In this document: piece after piece, positions 47,369 to 56,250 of the stretch | How positions within the stretch are numbered: position 1 is the first letter of the stretch | How the letters are laid out: each line of letters begins with the position of its first letter | DNA from: Candidatus Hydrogenisulfobacillus filiaventi | GTDB taxonomy: Bacteria; Bacillota; Sulfobacillia; Sulfobacillales; R501 | Direction of reading: 5' to 3' | DNA: 64,000 nucleotides | Assembly: GCA_902809825.1 (NCBI GenBank) | Contig: LR778114.1 | Span: 2,108,001-2,172,000 of the forward strand | Notes under the pieces: model-generated | What the model was told of the DNA's origin: nothing | Seen by the model: the letters and a program-made list of their open reading frames with translations, nothing else | The model's database searches: none | Program-made: the position numbers and the translations under genes

Positions 47369-49042
47369 ATGTTGTGGGCACTGACCATGCTTCCCATCGC
47401 CTCCGGTATCCTGGTCAGCCTGACCCGCAAGGCCTGGGGCTTCGTCCTGGCGATGGTGGTCGGGATTGTGCTGGTGGGTCTGGCCGCCTACGGCGTGGCA
47501 CATCCCCTCACCCCCGTCCGTTACGTCTACTGGAACCTGGACGGCATCCGCTTCAGCCTCAGCCTGACCAGCGGGCACCTGCTGGCCTGGATGGCCCTGA
47601 CCACCACCGTGGTCCATCTCATGGCCCAGGTCTATGCGCACGGATACCTGGACGGCGATCCCCTGCGGGAACGCTTCGCCGGCTTCCTGGAAGCCTTCGC
47701 CGGCGGCATGCTGCTCTTTGTCAGCGCCGCCAACCTGTTTACCGCCTACATCGGCTGGGAGGTCATGGGCCTGGGGTCCTTCCTCCTCATCGGCCACTAT
47801 CAGCACTGGCGGGAGGCCCGCTTCGGGGCCACCCAGGCCTTTGCCCTGACGCGGATTGGGGATGCCGCCTTCCTGGCGGCGGTGGCCTGGGGCATGAGTC
47901 ATCATGTCTCCACCTTAGCTGCCCTCAACCGGTCGGGCCCGCCGATCATCATCTGGCTGCTGGTGCTGGCCATCTTCACCAAATCGGCCCAGGGCCCCTT
48001 CCTGTCCTGGCTGATCGGGGCCATGGCCGGTCCCACCCCGGCCAGCGCCCTCATCCACGCCGCCACCATGGTGGCCGCGGGTCCCTTCCTGCTGGTCCGG
48101 TTGTTCCCGCTGCTCGACCGTTCGCCGGCCCTCATGACCACCCTGGTGGTGGTGGGCGGAGTGACGGCGGTGTGGGCCGGATACCAGGGCGCGGCCGCCA
48201 AGGCGGTCAAAGAACTGCTGGCCTACTCCACGGTCAGTCAGCTCGGCCTGATGCTGCTGGCATTGGGCGTGGGCTCGCCCCGGGCGGCCTTCGCCCTCCT
48301 GATTGCACACGCTGCCTTTAAGTCCCTGCTCTTCTTCCTGGCCGGCATCGCCACCCACCGCGCCGACTCCACCCTCCTGGAACGGGTGGGCGGCACCCTC
48401 TCCCAGCCTATGCTGGCGGCCTTCTATGCTATCGGCGCGCTGGCGGTAGCCGGTCTGCCGCCAACGGCCGGCTTCTGGGCTAAGGACCAGGTGGCGGCCG
48501 CGGCGGCTCACGCCGGACTGCTGGCCGGGGTGCTGGCCATGCTGGCGGCCCTGGTGGGCGGCGCCTACGCCGGCCGTCTGACCGCCTCCCTCTTCCGCGC
48601 CCCACGCCGGGCGGAGCACCTGCATCCGGTGAACCCCTGGCAGGCCTGGGCCGGTCTGCCCCTGGCCCTGGTGGCCCTGGGCGGGGTGGCCGGTCTGCCC
48701 GACCCCGTGCATACGGGCCTGGCCGCGGACGCCGGTATCGGCACTACCGCCATCGACCTGCTGGCGGTCATCCTGGGCGCGGCTGCCGGCTTCCTGGCCG
48801 CCGGCCCCTTCCCGGCCCTGGCGGCCATGCCGTGGGTCCCGGCTTGGCGGGGCTTCTGGGCGGTAGGCGAGGGCATGCGCATGGTGGAAATCGTACTGCA
48901 CGCCGCGGCCGCCTGGCCCCTGCGGGTGGTACGGCACCTGGCACGGCTCGGCCTCTTCACCGCCCGTGGCCGGGCACAGTGGTACGCGGCCCTTACCAGC
49001 CTCTTCCTGACCGCGCTGGTCGGGTGGGCGTTCATTCACTAG
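47369..49042 (+). CDS. nuoL: NADH-quinone oxidoreductase subunit L
   Basis: 557 residues, antiporter-like. AYIGWEVMGLGSFLLIGHY carries the conserved glutamate, TKSAQGPFLSWLIGAMAGPT the lysine, and ALIHAATMVAAGPFLLV is also typical. It is shorter than the ~610 residues of E. coli NuoL, with a reduced C-terminal lateral-helix region. Confidence 0.93.
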   Translation: MLWALTMLPIASGILVSLTRKAWGFVLAMVVGIVLVGLAAYGVAHPLTPVRYVYWNLDGIRFSLSLTSGHLLAWMALTTTVVHLMAQVYAHGYLDGDPLRERFAGFLEAFAGGMLLFVSAANLFTAYIGWEVMGLGSFLLIGHYQHWREARFGATQAFALTRIGDAAFLAAVAWGMSHHVSTLAALNRSGPPIIIWLLVLAIFTKSAQGPFLSWLIGAMAGPTPASALIHAATMVAAGPFLLVRLFPLLDRSPALMTTLVVVGGVTAVWAGYQGAAAKAVKELLAYSTVSQLGLMLLALGVGSPRAAFALLIAHAAFKSLLFFLAGIATHRADSTLLERVGGTLSQPMLAAFYAIGALAVAGLPPTAGFWAKDQVAAAAAHAGLLAGVLAMLAALVGGAYAGRLTASLFRAPRRAEHLHPVNPWQAWAGLPLALVALGGVAGLPDPVHTGLAADAGIGTTAIDLLAVILGAAAGFLAAGPFPALAAMPWVPAWRGFWAVGEGMRMVEIVLHAAAAWPLRVVRHLARLGLFTARGRAQWYAALTSLFLTALVGWAFIH

Positions 49043-49060
49043 GAAAGCGGGGTTGAGTCC

Positions 49061-50395
49061 GTGCTGATCGCCCTTATCGTGGTCCCTCTGGTGCTGGCGG
49101 CGCTGGCCCCCGCCTTCAAGGGACGCCTGTGGCTGGCGGGGCTGGTGATGCTGGCCCTGACGGCGGTCGCCACCCGGACCGAGCAGACGGTCACCGTCCC
49201 CTGGTGGCCGCCCCTCCACCTGAGCCTGGCGCTGGTGACCAATGCCACCAATGTCCCCCTGCTGTGGCTGTCAGCGGTGCTGCTGCTGGCGGTGGGCTTT
49301 GTAGAGGAGGAGCTGCCCACTCCCTCCCCCAGTCTCGTGCTGATCGCCATTGCCGGTGCCAACCTGGCCTTCACCGCCACCGCGCCGCTGATGTTCTTCC
49401 TGGGCTTTGAGCTGGCGGTGCTGCCCTTCTACCTGCTCATCTACCTGGTCGGCGGGCCTCAGCGGCGGCGGGCGGCACTCTTCTTCCTGGCCTTCTCGGC
49501 CACCGCCTCGGTGCCCCTGCTGTGGGGGATGATCTGGCTCACCATCCACGGGGTTACCATCTTCCACCCGGCGCGGGTGCCGCTGGCGGTGCAGGAAGGG
49601 GTCTACCTGGCCCTGCTACTGACCTGGGCTATCAAGACCCCGTTGTGGCCCTTCCACGTCTGGCTGCCGCGGGCTCACGGCCAGGCCTCGACCCCCGTGT
49701 CCATGCTGCTGGCCGGCATCTCCCTGAAGATCGCCCCGTACGGGCTCATCCTGGCGGACATCGCCTTCCCGGCCGCCGCCCGGGCGCTGGCACCCTGGCT
49801 GGCCCTCTGGGGCGGCGCCAATGTCCTGGCGGGGGGCCTGCTGGCCCTGGGCCGGCGGGACCTCAAGGAAACGGTAGCGTACAGTTCCCTGGCCTCGATG
49901 GGTTTCGTCATCATCGGCCTCGCGGTCAACACCCCCTTCGCCCGGGAAATGGCCATCCTGGTCATGGTCGGGCATGGGGTGGCCTCGGCCTTCCTCTTCT
50001 GGGCCACCGGCGCCATCGCCCACCGGACCGGCACCCGCCAGCTCGACAAGCTGGCCGGCCTCTATGTGGGCTCCCCGGACCTGGCCCGTTGGATGACCCT
50101 GGGGGTACTCGGCTACATGGGCATGCCCGGCCTCGCCCTCTTCCCCGGCGAGGTGGGCGTCATTACCGCCGCCATCGGCCGCTACCCGTGGGCGGTGGGG
50201 CTGGCCCTGGTCGGCTGGCTGGTGGCGGCGGCGGTCTGGATCCGGGTCCTGGCCCGGATCCGGTTCGGCCAGCAGGGCCCGGTGGCGGTCGGGCATCATC
50301 CCCGTCTGGGGCCCGTCCCCGGCCTGCTGACGGCCTCGATGGCTGCAATGGGGGTGGCCCTGCCCTGGGTCACCGCCCTCTGGAACTGGAGGTGA
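49061..50395 (+). CDS. nuoM: NADH-quinone oxidoreductase subunit M
   Basis: 444 residues, antiporter-like. The conserved glutamate is in FFLGFELAVLPFYLLIY, and lysines in AIKTPLWPFHVWLPRAHGQA and ETVAYSSLASMGFV. GTG start 18 bases after nuoL. Confidence 0.93.
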   Translation: MLIALIVVPLVLAALAPAFKGRLWLAGLVMLALTAVATRTEQTVTVPWWPPLHLSLALVTNATNVPLLWLSAVLLLAVGFVEEELPTPSPSLVLIAIAGANLAFTATAPLMFFLGFELAVLPFYLLIYLVGGPQRRRAALFFLAFSATASVPLLWGMIWLTIHGVTIFHPARVPLAVQEGVYLALLLTWAIKTPLWPFHVWLPRAHGQASTPVSMLLAGISLKIAPYGLILADIAFPAAARALAPWLALWGGANVLAGGLLALGRRDLKETVAYSSLASMGFVIIGLAVNTPFAREMAILVMVGHGVASAFLFWATGAIAHRTGTRQLDKLAGLYVGSPDLARWMTLGVLGYMGMPGLALFPGEVGVITAAIGRYPWAVGLALVGWLVAAAVWIRVLARIRFGQQGPVAVGHHPRLGPVPGLLTASMAAMGVALPWVTALWNWR

Positions 50396-50399
50396 CGGT

Positions 50400-51728
50400 A
50401 TGTCGCTGACGCCCCTGTGGCCGGCCATCATCCTGGCCGCCACCGCGCTGGTCGCCATGCTGGCGGAGATGTTCAACCTGGGGCGGACGCCGGTGGCCGT
50501 CCTCTCCACCGCCGGACTGGCGGCCGCGGCCGTGGCCGTGGTGGAGGAGGCCGCCCGCCACGCCCTGGCCTACGGAATGGCCCCGGTGGCCGTGTTCCTC
50601 ATCGCCCTCGGCGAACTGCTCGTGCTGCTGGTCCCGGACCGCCGCTCGGCGGCCATGGCCAACACCCTCATCGCCTTTCTGGTGCTGGGCGGTTACGTGC
50701 TGCTGACCACCAATAACTGGCTGGTGTTCTGGGTAGGCCTGGAGACCCTCAACATCGCCCTCTACGGGCTGCTGGGCCGCGTGTCCACGGACGCCGCCAC
50801 CGACGAGGCCCTGCTCAAGTTCTTCCTGTTGAGCGGGCTCTTCAGCGCCTTCGCGGTGGCCGGGATCGGGTTTCTGGATGCCGCCACCGGCACCCTGCAC
50901 ATGGTCCCCGCCCACGGCCTGTGGGCCGGAGTCGGCCAGCTGCTCATCCTGTCCGTCATCCTGTTCAAGCTGGGCAGCGTGCCGTTCCACACCTGGGCTC
51001 CGGACACGTACCAGGGCGCCTCCTGGCCCGTCACCCTGACCTTTGCCGTCTTCCCCAAGGTGGCGCTGGGCGGTCTGCTGATCCGCCTGGTGCACCACGG
51101 GCTCCTGGCGGCCATGGGGCAGGAGGGGCTGCTGCTCACCATCCTGGCGATCGCCACCTGGGCGGTGGGCACCCTGGGCGCCTGGCGGCAGACGCTCTCC
51201 CTGAAGCGCATGATCGCCTACTCCGCCATCGCTCAGATGGGCTACATCATCGCCCCGCTGGCCATCGGCAACCTGGAGGCGAGCCTGACCTACCTGCTGA
51301 CCTACGCTGTGCTGACGGCTACCGCCCTGGCGGCCCTGCTGCTGCTGCCGCCCGGGGTGGAGGATGTCAGCCGCACCGAGCTGGCGCGCGAGTATCCGCT
51401 CAGCGCCTGGACCCGGGTCTCGCTGGTGGTGGCCCTGGCCGGCCTGGCCGGCTTCCCCCTCACCATCGGGTTCGTGGGCAAGCTGTATGTCGTGGAGGCG
51501 CTGCTGGCCCGGGATCCCGTGCTCGCGGTCGCCGCCCTGCTGGCCACCGGCTTCTCCTTCCTGTACTACTTCCGCTGGCTGGCGCCGCTGGTGCTGCGGA
51601 AGACGCGGCCGACCCCGGCGCCCCGGCCCAGCGCCCTCTCCGTGGGCGTTACCGTCGTGCTGGGGTGGGCGGTGGCCCTGCTGGGAGTCTGGCCCTATCC
51701 GCTGCTGTGGCTAACCCATACCCCCTGA
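50400..51728 (+). CDS. nuoN: NADH-quinone oxidoreductase subunit N
   Basis: 442 residues, third antiporter-like subunit. FWVGLETLNIALYGLLG, KLGSVPFHTWAPDTYQGA and KRMIAYSAIAQMGYI are typical. It starts 4 bases after the nuoM stop. Confidence 0.93.
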   Translation: MSLTPLWPAIILAATALVAMLAEMFNLGRTPVAVLSTAGLAAAAVAVVEEAARHALAYGMAPVAVFLIALGELLVLLVPDRRSAAMANTLIAFLVLGGYVLLTTNNWLVFWVGLETLNIALYGLLGRVSTDAATDEALLKFFLLSGLFSAFAVAGIGFLDAATGTLHMVPAHGLWAGVGQLLILSVILFKLGSVPFHTWAPDTYQGASWPVTLTFAVFPKVALGGLLIRLVHHGLLAAMGQEGLLLTILAIATWAVGTLGAWRQTLSLKRMIAYSAIAQMGYIIAPLAIGNLEASLTYLLTYAVLTATALAALLLLPPGVEDVSRTELAREYPLSAWTRVSLVVALAGLAGFPLTIGFVGKLYVVEALLARDPVLAVAALLATGFSFLYYFRWLAPLVLRKTRPTPAPRPSALSVGVTVVLGWAVALLGVWPYPLLWLTHTP

Positions 51729-51756
51729 CCTTGGGACCGGAAAGGAGGTTCCGCCC

Positions 51757-52119
51757 GTGTTCATCGCTCCGGGTATCCTGGCCCTGGTGGGCGTCCTGGT
51801 CATCCTGCGCTACCGCCACGCGGTGCTGGCCTTCATGGGATTGGAGATTGTGCTGGCCGCCGCCAACTGGGCCATCCTGGCCGCGGCCCAGGCCTTTGCG
51901 GGCGGGGCCCAGGTGGCCGGGCTGCTGCTCTTCGCTATCCCCCTGGGCGCAGCCGAGGCTGCGATCGGCCTGACCGTGGTCCTGCGCCTGGCGGCCCGTC
52001 ACCACACCATCGACCTGACCACCTTCGCCCGCCTGGGCGAGCGCCGCAAGGCGCCAACGGTGCCGGCGGCCTCGTCCGCCTCCGCCCCCGTGCGCAGCGC
52101 CTCCGGGGAATCCGCCTGA
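51757..52119 (+). CDS. nuoK: NADH-quinone oxidoreductase subunit K, displaced to the operon end
   Basis: 120 residues. Three helices; both conserved glutamates are seen, in FMGLEIVLAAANW and LGAAEAAIGLTVVL. A ~35-residue Ala/Ser-rich tail is extra. GTG start with AAAGGAGG at 8 bases. In most bacteria nuoK lies between nuoJ and nuoL; here it comes last. Confidence 0.9.
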   Translation: MFIAPGILALVGVLVILRYRHAVLAFMGLEIVLAAANWAILAAAQAFAGGAQVAGLLLFAIPLGAAEAAIGLTVVLRLAARHHTIDLTTFARLGERRKAPTVPAASSASAPVRSASGESA

Positions 52120-52134
52120 CGGCGGCCCCGGCAG

Positions 52135-52164
52135 CGGCCCCCGCTCCCGGGCGGGGGCCGTTTT
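52135..52164 (+). terminator. intrinsic terminator of the nuo operon
   Basis: CGGCCCCCGC and GCGGGGGCCG form a perfect 10-bp stem with a 6-base loop, followed by TTTTGT, 15 bases after the nuoK stop. Confidence 0.85.
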
Positions 52165-52179
52165 GTGCGCCCGGACGCC

Positions 52180-52836
52180 TCACCCCCGGGAAACACAGGG
52201 ATGCCCCCGGATCCAGAACCGCCAGGGATAGGCCTGAGCTTCCCCGGCATAAGGAATGTTGACCCGGGGCCCCCGGGCCACCTCCCCGGCCGGCACCGCC
52301 CGCGCCCCCGCCCGGGTCAGGTAGAGCGGCGGCTGCCAGAGGGGCATCCCGTACTGGGCCAGGGTGATCCCCAAGGCCCGGGCCAGGCGCCCGGGTCCGG
52401 CCGTCAGCCGGCAAGGCCGGCCCGGCACCACACCCAGTCCGCTGCGCCGGGCCATGAGGTCGAGGCCCATGACCGGCTCCAACGCCCGCACCAGAATCGC
52501 CTCCGGTTTTCCCTCCGGGGCCGAGACCACATCAAAGCAGTCATACAGGCCGTAGATGCGGTAGATGTAGGCGATGCCCGGCGGTCCGAACATGGCCTCC
52601 GTCCGCCGCGTGCGCCGGCCGCCGTAGGAGTGGGCCCCCCGGTCCTCGGGGCCCCGGTAGGCCTCCACCTCGACGATGCGGCCGGCGGTCACGCCTTCCG
52701 GCGTCTCATGAACCAGCACTAGGCCCAGCAGGGCCCGGGCCAGTTCCAGGGTCCCGAGGGTGAAGAAGGCCCGGTCCACAGGCTCAAATGCCGGCGCCTG
52801 CGGCACCGCCCTCCCGCCCTTGCCGCTGTCCGGCAT
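52180..52836 (-). CDS. DNA-3-methyladenine glycosylase (AAG/MPG family)
   Basis: 218 residues. Family motifs: GRIVEVEAYRGPEDRGAHSY (with the catalytic Glu), MFGPPGIAYIYRIYGLYDCF, RPCRLTAGPGRLARALGI and RGPRVNIPYAGEA. It excises alkylated purines. The start ATG shares a base with the stop of the upstream helical protein (TGATG). Convergent to nuo. Confidence 0.92.
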   Translation of the reverse strand: MPDSGKGGRAVPQAPAFEPVDRAFFTLGTLELARALLGLVLVHETPEGVTAGRIVEVEAYRGPEDRGAHSYGGRRTRRTEAMFGPPGIAYIYRIYGLYDCFDVVSAPEGKPEAILVRALEPVMGLDLMARRSGLGVVPGRPCRLTAGPGRLARALGITLAQYGMPLWQPPLYLTRAGARAVPAGEVARGPRVNIPYAGEAQAYPWRFWIRGHPCVSRG

Positions 52837-53363
52837 CACGGGATCTGCAGCACCTCCCGGCGGTCGCGCAGCGCGTTCTCCAGCGCCGACAGCGCCCCCG
52901 CCACAGGATCAAGCTGGGCGGCATCGGTGTAGGGCCCCATCTCCCGCACCGCCCGCTCCAGCTGTTCGGCCAGGCTCACCAGCAGCCAGTCATACGAGCG
53001 CAGCGTCTCCAGCAGGGTGCGCTCCGCCCGCACCCTCCGCCAGACCCGGTCCCCGGCCGGCATGGCCAGGCCCAGCACCTCGCCCGCGAGGTCCGACAGG
53101 CGGCGGGCCAGGCGTCCGGCCGCCGCCGCCGTCGCCAGCAGCTCCCGGGGCGGCTCCGGCGCCTCCCGGCTGAGCACCGGGATCCGGGTCCGCCGGAACT
53201 CCGCTTCCCGATTGCGCAGCTGCCCGGCGGCGGCGGACAGGGTCTGCGCCACCCGTTGCCGGACCAACAGGTCGTTGGCGCGGATGTCCTCCGGCCGCTC
53301 CCCCTCGCGATAGGCCCCGGCAAACAGGCTGCGCAGGCGCTCGCCGGCATCACCCCCGCTCAT
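52836..53363 (-). CDS. helical protein of unknown function beside the SPFH gene
   Basis: 175 residues, almost entirely helical with heptad-like Leu/Ala spacing (QTLSAAAGQLRNREAEFRR, ERTLLETLRSYDWLLVSLAE). No membrane segment and no recognised family. The start overlaps the SPFH gene by 14 bases and the stop touches the glycosylase start, so the three are cotranscribed. It may be a partner of the SPFH protein. Confidence 0.6.
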   Translation of the reverse strand: MSGGDAGERLRSLFAGAYREGERPEDIRANDLLVRQRVAQTLSAAAGQLRNREAEFRRTRIPVLSREAPEPPRELLATAAAAGRLARRLSDLAGEVLGLAMPAGDRVWRRVRAERTLLETLRSYDWLLVSLAEQLERAVREMGPYTDAAQLDPVAGALSALENALRDRREVLQIP

Positions 53364-54186
53364 GGCGTCCAGCTCCCCCTGCCATGGTACCGTTCCAGCC
53401 CGTCCAGCCCATGTAAAACGGCTCCCCTACCGCCATGTTCGGCGCGGAGACCAGCCCTTTCTCGGCCATGAGCATGGCGGTGTAATAGCGCACCGCGGTG
53501 AGCTCGTCGAGGCCGAAAGCCTTAAGGGCAATGAGGGTCTTCATGAGGTGGTCGCGCGGGAAGACCAGCACCTTGACATCGTTGAGGGTGATGCCGTAGA
53601 CGGCCAGGAATTCGCCCAGGTGAACCTTCACCAGTTCGGTGAGGTCATGGATACGCTCGTTGACCGCTTCCAGGGGCGTGACCTGGATAACCTGGTTGAT
53701 GGCCTGTTCCACCACCGGTGCCGCGTAGGCGTTGACCTCCTTCCCGGTCAGGAAGTGGCCCTGATAGGGCATGTGCTGGACCAGCCTGACCGCGTCCTGC
53801 GGGCTGTCGACATGAATGTAATAGTCCACCGTATAGCCCAGCTCCGCCATCTCGCGCGAGAGGGCCATGCCCTCAGCCTTGAGGAGCAGCTTGGCGCGGG
53901 AGACGTACAAGGCCTCGTATTGCCAGGGGGACTGCCCCCCGTAAAGGGTGTTCTGGACCAGGTTGCCGATGATGAGGCGTTGCGGCGTCTGCACCGGATA
54001 CTGGCCCGTCTCGTACACGTTGAGGATGGCTCCCCGGCTCTTCAATACACAGAACTGGTTGGACTCCACCGTCAACAGGGTACCGTTCTGGATATCGTTG
54101 TTGGGGTAATGGTAGAGCAGGACGTCCGGCCCCATCACCTCCTCGCCCTCGGCGTTCAGGGTACTGATGACATTGCGCAGCGCCAT
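53350..54186 (-). CDS. SPFH/band 7-like protein
   Basis: 278 residues without an N-terminal membrane anchor. N-terminal beta-rich part (GPDVLLYHYPNNDIQNGTLL, TVESNQFCVLKSRGAILNVY, ETGQYPVQTPQ) resembles the SPFH domain of YdjI-type 'virion core' proteins, then helices with EAVNERIHDLTELVKVHLG. C-terminal Gly/Trp tail. It may assemble a scaffold at the membrane. It lies 21 bases downstream of the antiporter gene. Confidence 0.7.
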   Translation of the reverse strand: MALRNVISTLNAEGEEVMGPDVLLYHYPNNDIQNGTLLTVESNQFCVLKSRGAILNVYETGQYPVQTPQRLIIGNLVQNTLYGGQSPWQYEALYVSRAKLLLKAEGMALSREMAELGYTVDYYIHVDSPQDAVRLVQHMPYQGHFLTGKEVNAYAAPVVEQAINQVIQVTPLEAVNERIHDLTELVKVHLGEFLAVYGITLNDVKVLVFPRDHLMKTLIALKAFGLDELTAVRYYTAMLMAEKGLVSAPNMAVGEPFYMGWTGWNGTMAGGAGRHERG

Positions 54187-54207
54187 GGCCGGCGCCCCCT
54201 TCCCTGC

Positions 54208-55446
54208 TCAGATCTCCGCCTCCGCCCCCGCCCGGGCCAAACCCAGCCGGCGGGCCACCCAGCCGGTGGTGGTGGCCTGCCCGCCAAGCGTCACCAGCGC
54301 CGCCGCAAATACCGTCGCCACCATGGTAGCCGCCCCCGGGACCCCGGCCGCCGCCACCGCCCCGGCCAGGGCGGCGGGGATGACGCCCGTCTCCCGCACC
54401 CACATCAACAGGAGGAGCTCGGACCGGCGCCAGGGGGGCCGCCGGACCGGCGCCAGGCTGACCAGCACGGCCAGAGGACGGGCAACCAGCACGAGCACCC
54501 CCGTCACGGCCCAGGGCCCCCACCCGGCGGCGACCAGGGCCCCGGGGGTGATGCGGCTGCCCAACAGGGCGAAAATCAGGGCCCGGAAGACGAACAGCAG
54601 CAGGTTGCCCCAGTGCTCCTCCAGACGCCGGCTGCGGGGCGGCAGCCGGAAGCCGGCCATCCCGGGATTACCGGTCACCAATCCGGCGGTGAAGGCCGCC
54701 AGATAGCCGCTGCCGCCGGCCGTGCCGGCCAGAACCAGGGCGCCCCAGGCCGTCAACACCAGAACCATGGATCCCATGGGACGCAGCCAGGCGCCGCCCC
54801 GGGGCGCGATCAACCAGAGGGCAGCCCACCCGGCCGCTACTCCGACCACGGCGCCAAGGCCCAGCGTACGCAGAAACAGGATGCCTCCGCTTTGCCACGC
54901 CGGCGCAGTGCCATGCAGCGCCGCCGGCAGCAGCACCCCCACCAGAGCCGCCCCCGTCGCGTCATTGAAGGCGGACTCGGCGGTGGCCACCTCCTGCACC
55001 CCGCGCGCGACTGGCACCCGCCGGAAGACCGGGATTAGGCTGGCCGGGTCGGTGGGGGCCAGGATGGCCCCTACCAGCAGGGCCCTGCCCCACGGCCAGC
55101 CCAGCATCCAATGCATGCCGGCCCCGGTCACCGCCGTGCTGACCGCCACCCCTACGGTGGCCAGCAGCGCCACCGACCCCCAGCGGCGGCCCAGCCGAGG
55201 CAGCCGGAGTTCGCGGCCGCCCCAGAACAGGATGACCGCAGTCCCGGCGCTCAGGATGAAGCCGCCGGCGGCGCCACCGGGGCGCCAGTGCAACCAGTCC
55301 AGACCGGCCGGCCCCAGCACCACCCCCCAGAGCAGGAAGGCGGCCACATCGGGGATGTGCGGTCCTTCCGTCAACCGGCTCCAGAGTACCGCACCCGCCA
55401 GCACCGCGGTCACGACGGCCAGCACGGCCGTCCCGCTGCCCGTCAT
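54208..55446 (-). CDS. CPA1-type cation/proton antiporter
   Basis: 412 residues, 12-13 membrane helices. The ion-binding motif is ATAESAFNDATGAALVG (Asn-Asp pair of electroneutral CPA1 exchangers), with LAPTDPASLIPVFRRVP before it. No cytosolic TrkA-type domain. Exchanges Na+ or K+ for H+, useful for pH homeostasis. It starts 3 bases after the stop of the YbjQ-like gene. Confidence 0.85.
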   Translation of the reverse strand: MTGSGTAVLAVVTAVLAGAVLWSRLTEGPHIPDVAAFLLWGVVLGPAGLDWLHWRPGGAAGGFILSAGTAVILFWGGRELRLPRLGRRWGSVALLATVGVAVSTAVTGAGMHWMLGWPWGRALLVGAILAPTDPASLIPVFRRVPVARGVQEVATAESAFNDATGAALVGVLLPAALHGTAPAWQSGGILFLRTLGLGAVVGVAAGWAALWLIAPRGGAWLRPMGSMVLVLTAWGALVLAGTAGGSGYLAAFTAGLVTGNPGMAGFRLPPRSRRLEEHWGNLLLFVFRALIFALLGSRITPGALVAAGWGPWAVTGVLVLVARPLAVLVSLAPVRRPPWRRSELLLLMWVRETGVIPAALAGAVAAAGVPGAATMVATVFAAALVTLGGQATTTGWVARRLGLARAGAEAEI

Positions 55447-55449
55447 GCC

Positions 55450-56250
55450 CTACTCCGCCACCACGACCCACTCGGGTCGCGGCGGCTCCCGATCGGCAAA
55501 CCGTGCCACGGCGGTCCCCTCGGCCCGGAACTCGAACAGAGCCGGGCCCCATTCGTGGGCCTCCTCCACCAACCGCACCCCCAGCACGCCGTCCGCTCCC
55601 GCCAGACTGCCGGCCTGCGCCTCCATGCGGGCCAGGGCCAGTTCGCGCGCATCGTACAGTCCCTCGGTCATCCCGATCAGCTCCACCTGCCCGTGACCCA
55701 CCCGCAGCGCATGCGTCAGGGTCTGATGCCCCAGGGCCCAGACGACGTGCCCCGCCACCACCGAGAGTGGCCGGTAGCCGCCGGTCACCATCGCCCAGAA
55801 GGCGGAGGGGGAGCACAGGCAGGTGAACGGCCGCCCCCCCCGCCCGTGGGGCAGGTCGCCGCGCTCCACCCGCACCGCTGTCCCCTGGGCCAGGACGTCC
55901 GCCACCCCTTCACCCCAGTCATGGCGGCTGCGCACGACCTGGACACCGATCACCCCGTCGGCCCCCACTTCCCGCGCCTCCTCCAGCAGGCGGTCCAGCG
56001 CCGTCTGCCAGGCCTGGGCCACGGCCTGGCTGAGGGCGCTCACCTCCTGGCTGCCCCGGATCCCGAGGGGCGCCGGTCCGAAGTGGTAAACCGCGGTACC
56101 GGAAACCACTGCCACCGGCTCACAGCCGGCCGCCCGCACCAAAGCCAGCTCGTCGGGGCCGAAGGCGGCCGTAAACAAACGCCCGCCCACGCCCTCCCGG
56201 CCCAGGCGGGCGAGGGCCGCCTCCGGCAGGCGGCCTTCCCCTTCCTTCAT
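55450..56250 (-). CDS. YbjQ-like (PF01906) protein with two repeats
   Basis: 266 residues with two YbjQ-type units: residues ~75-110 (QTALDRLLEEAREVGADGVI) and ~205-245 (LYDARELALARMEAQAGSLA then GADGVLGVRL). The canonical vicinal metal-site residues are not obvious. Paralogue of the next gene upstream, which it overlaps by 4 bases. The family is annotated as heavy-metal binding, but its function is not established. Confidence 0.7.
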   Translation of the reverse strand: MKEGEGRLPEAALARLGREGVGGRLFTAAFGPDELALVRAAGCEPVAVVSGTAVYHFGPAPLGIRGSQEVSALSQAVAQAWQTALDRLLEEAREVGADGVIGVQVVRSRHDWGEGVADVLAQGTAVRVERGDLPHGRGGRPFTCLCSPSAFWAMVTGGYRPLSVVAGHVVWALGHQTLTHALRVGHGQVELIGMTEGLYDARELALARMEAQAGSLAGADGVLGVRLVEEAHEWGPALFEFRAEGTAVARFADREPPRPEWVVVAE

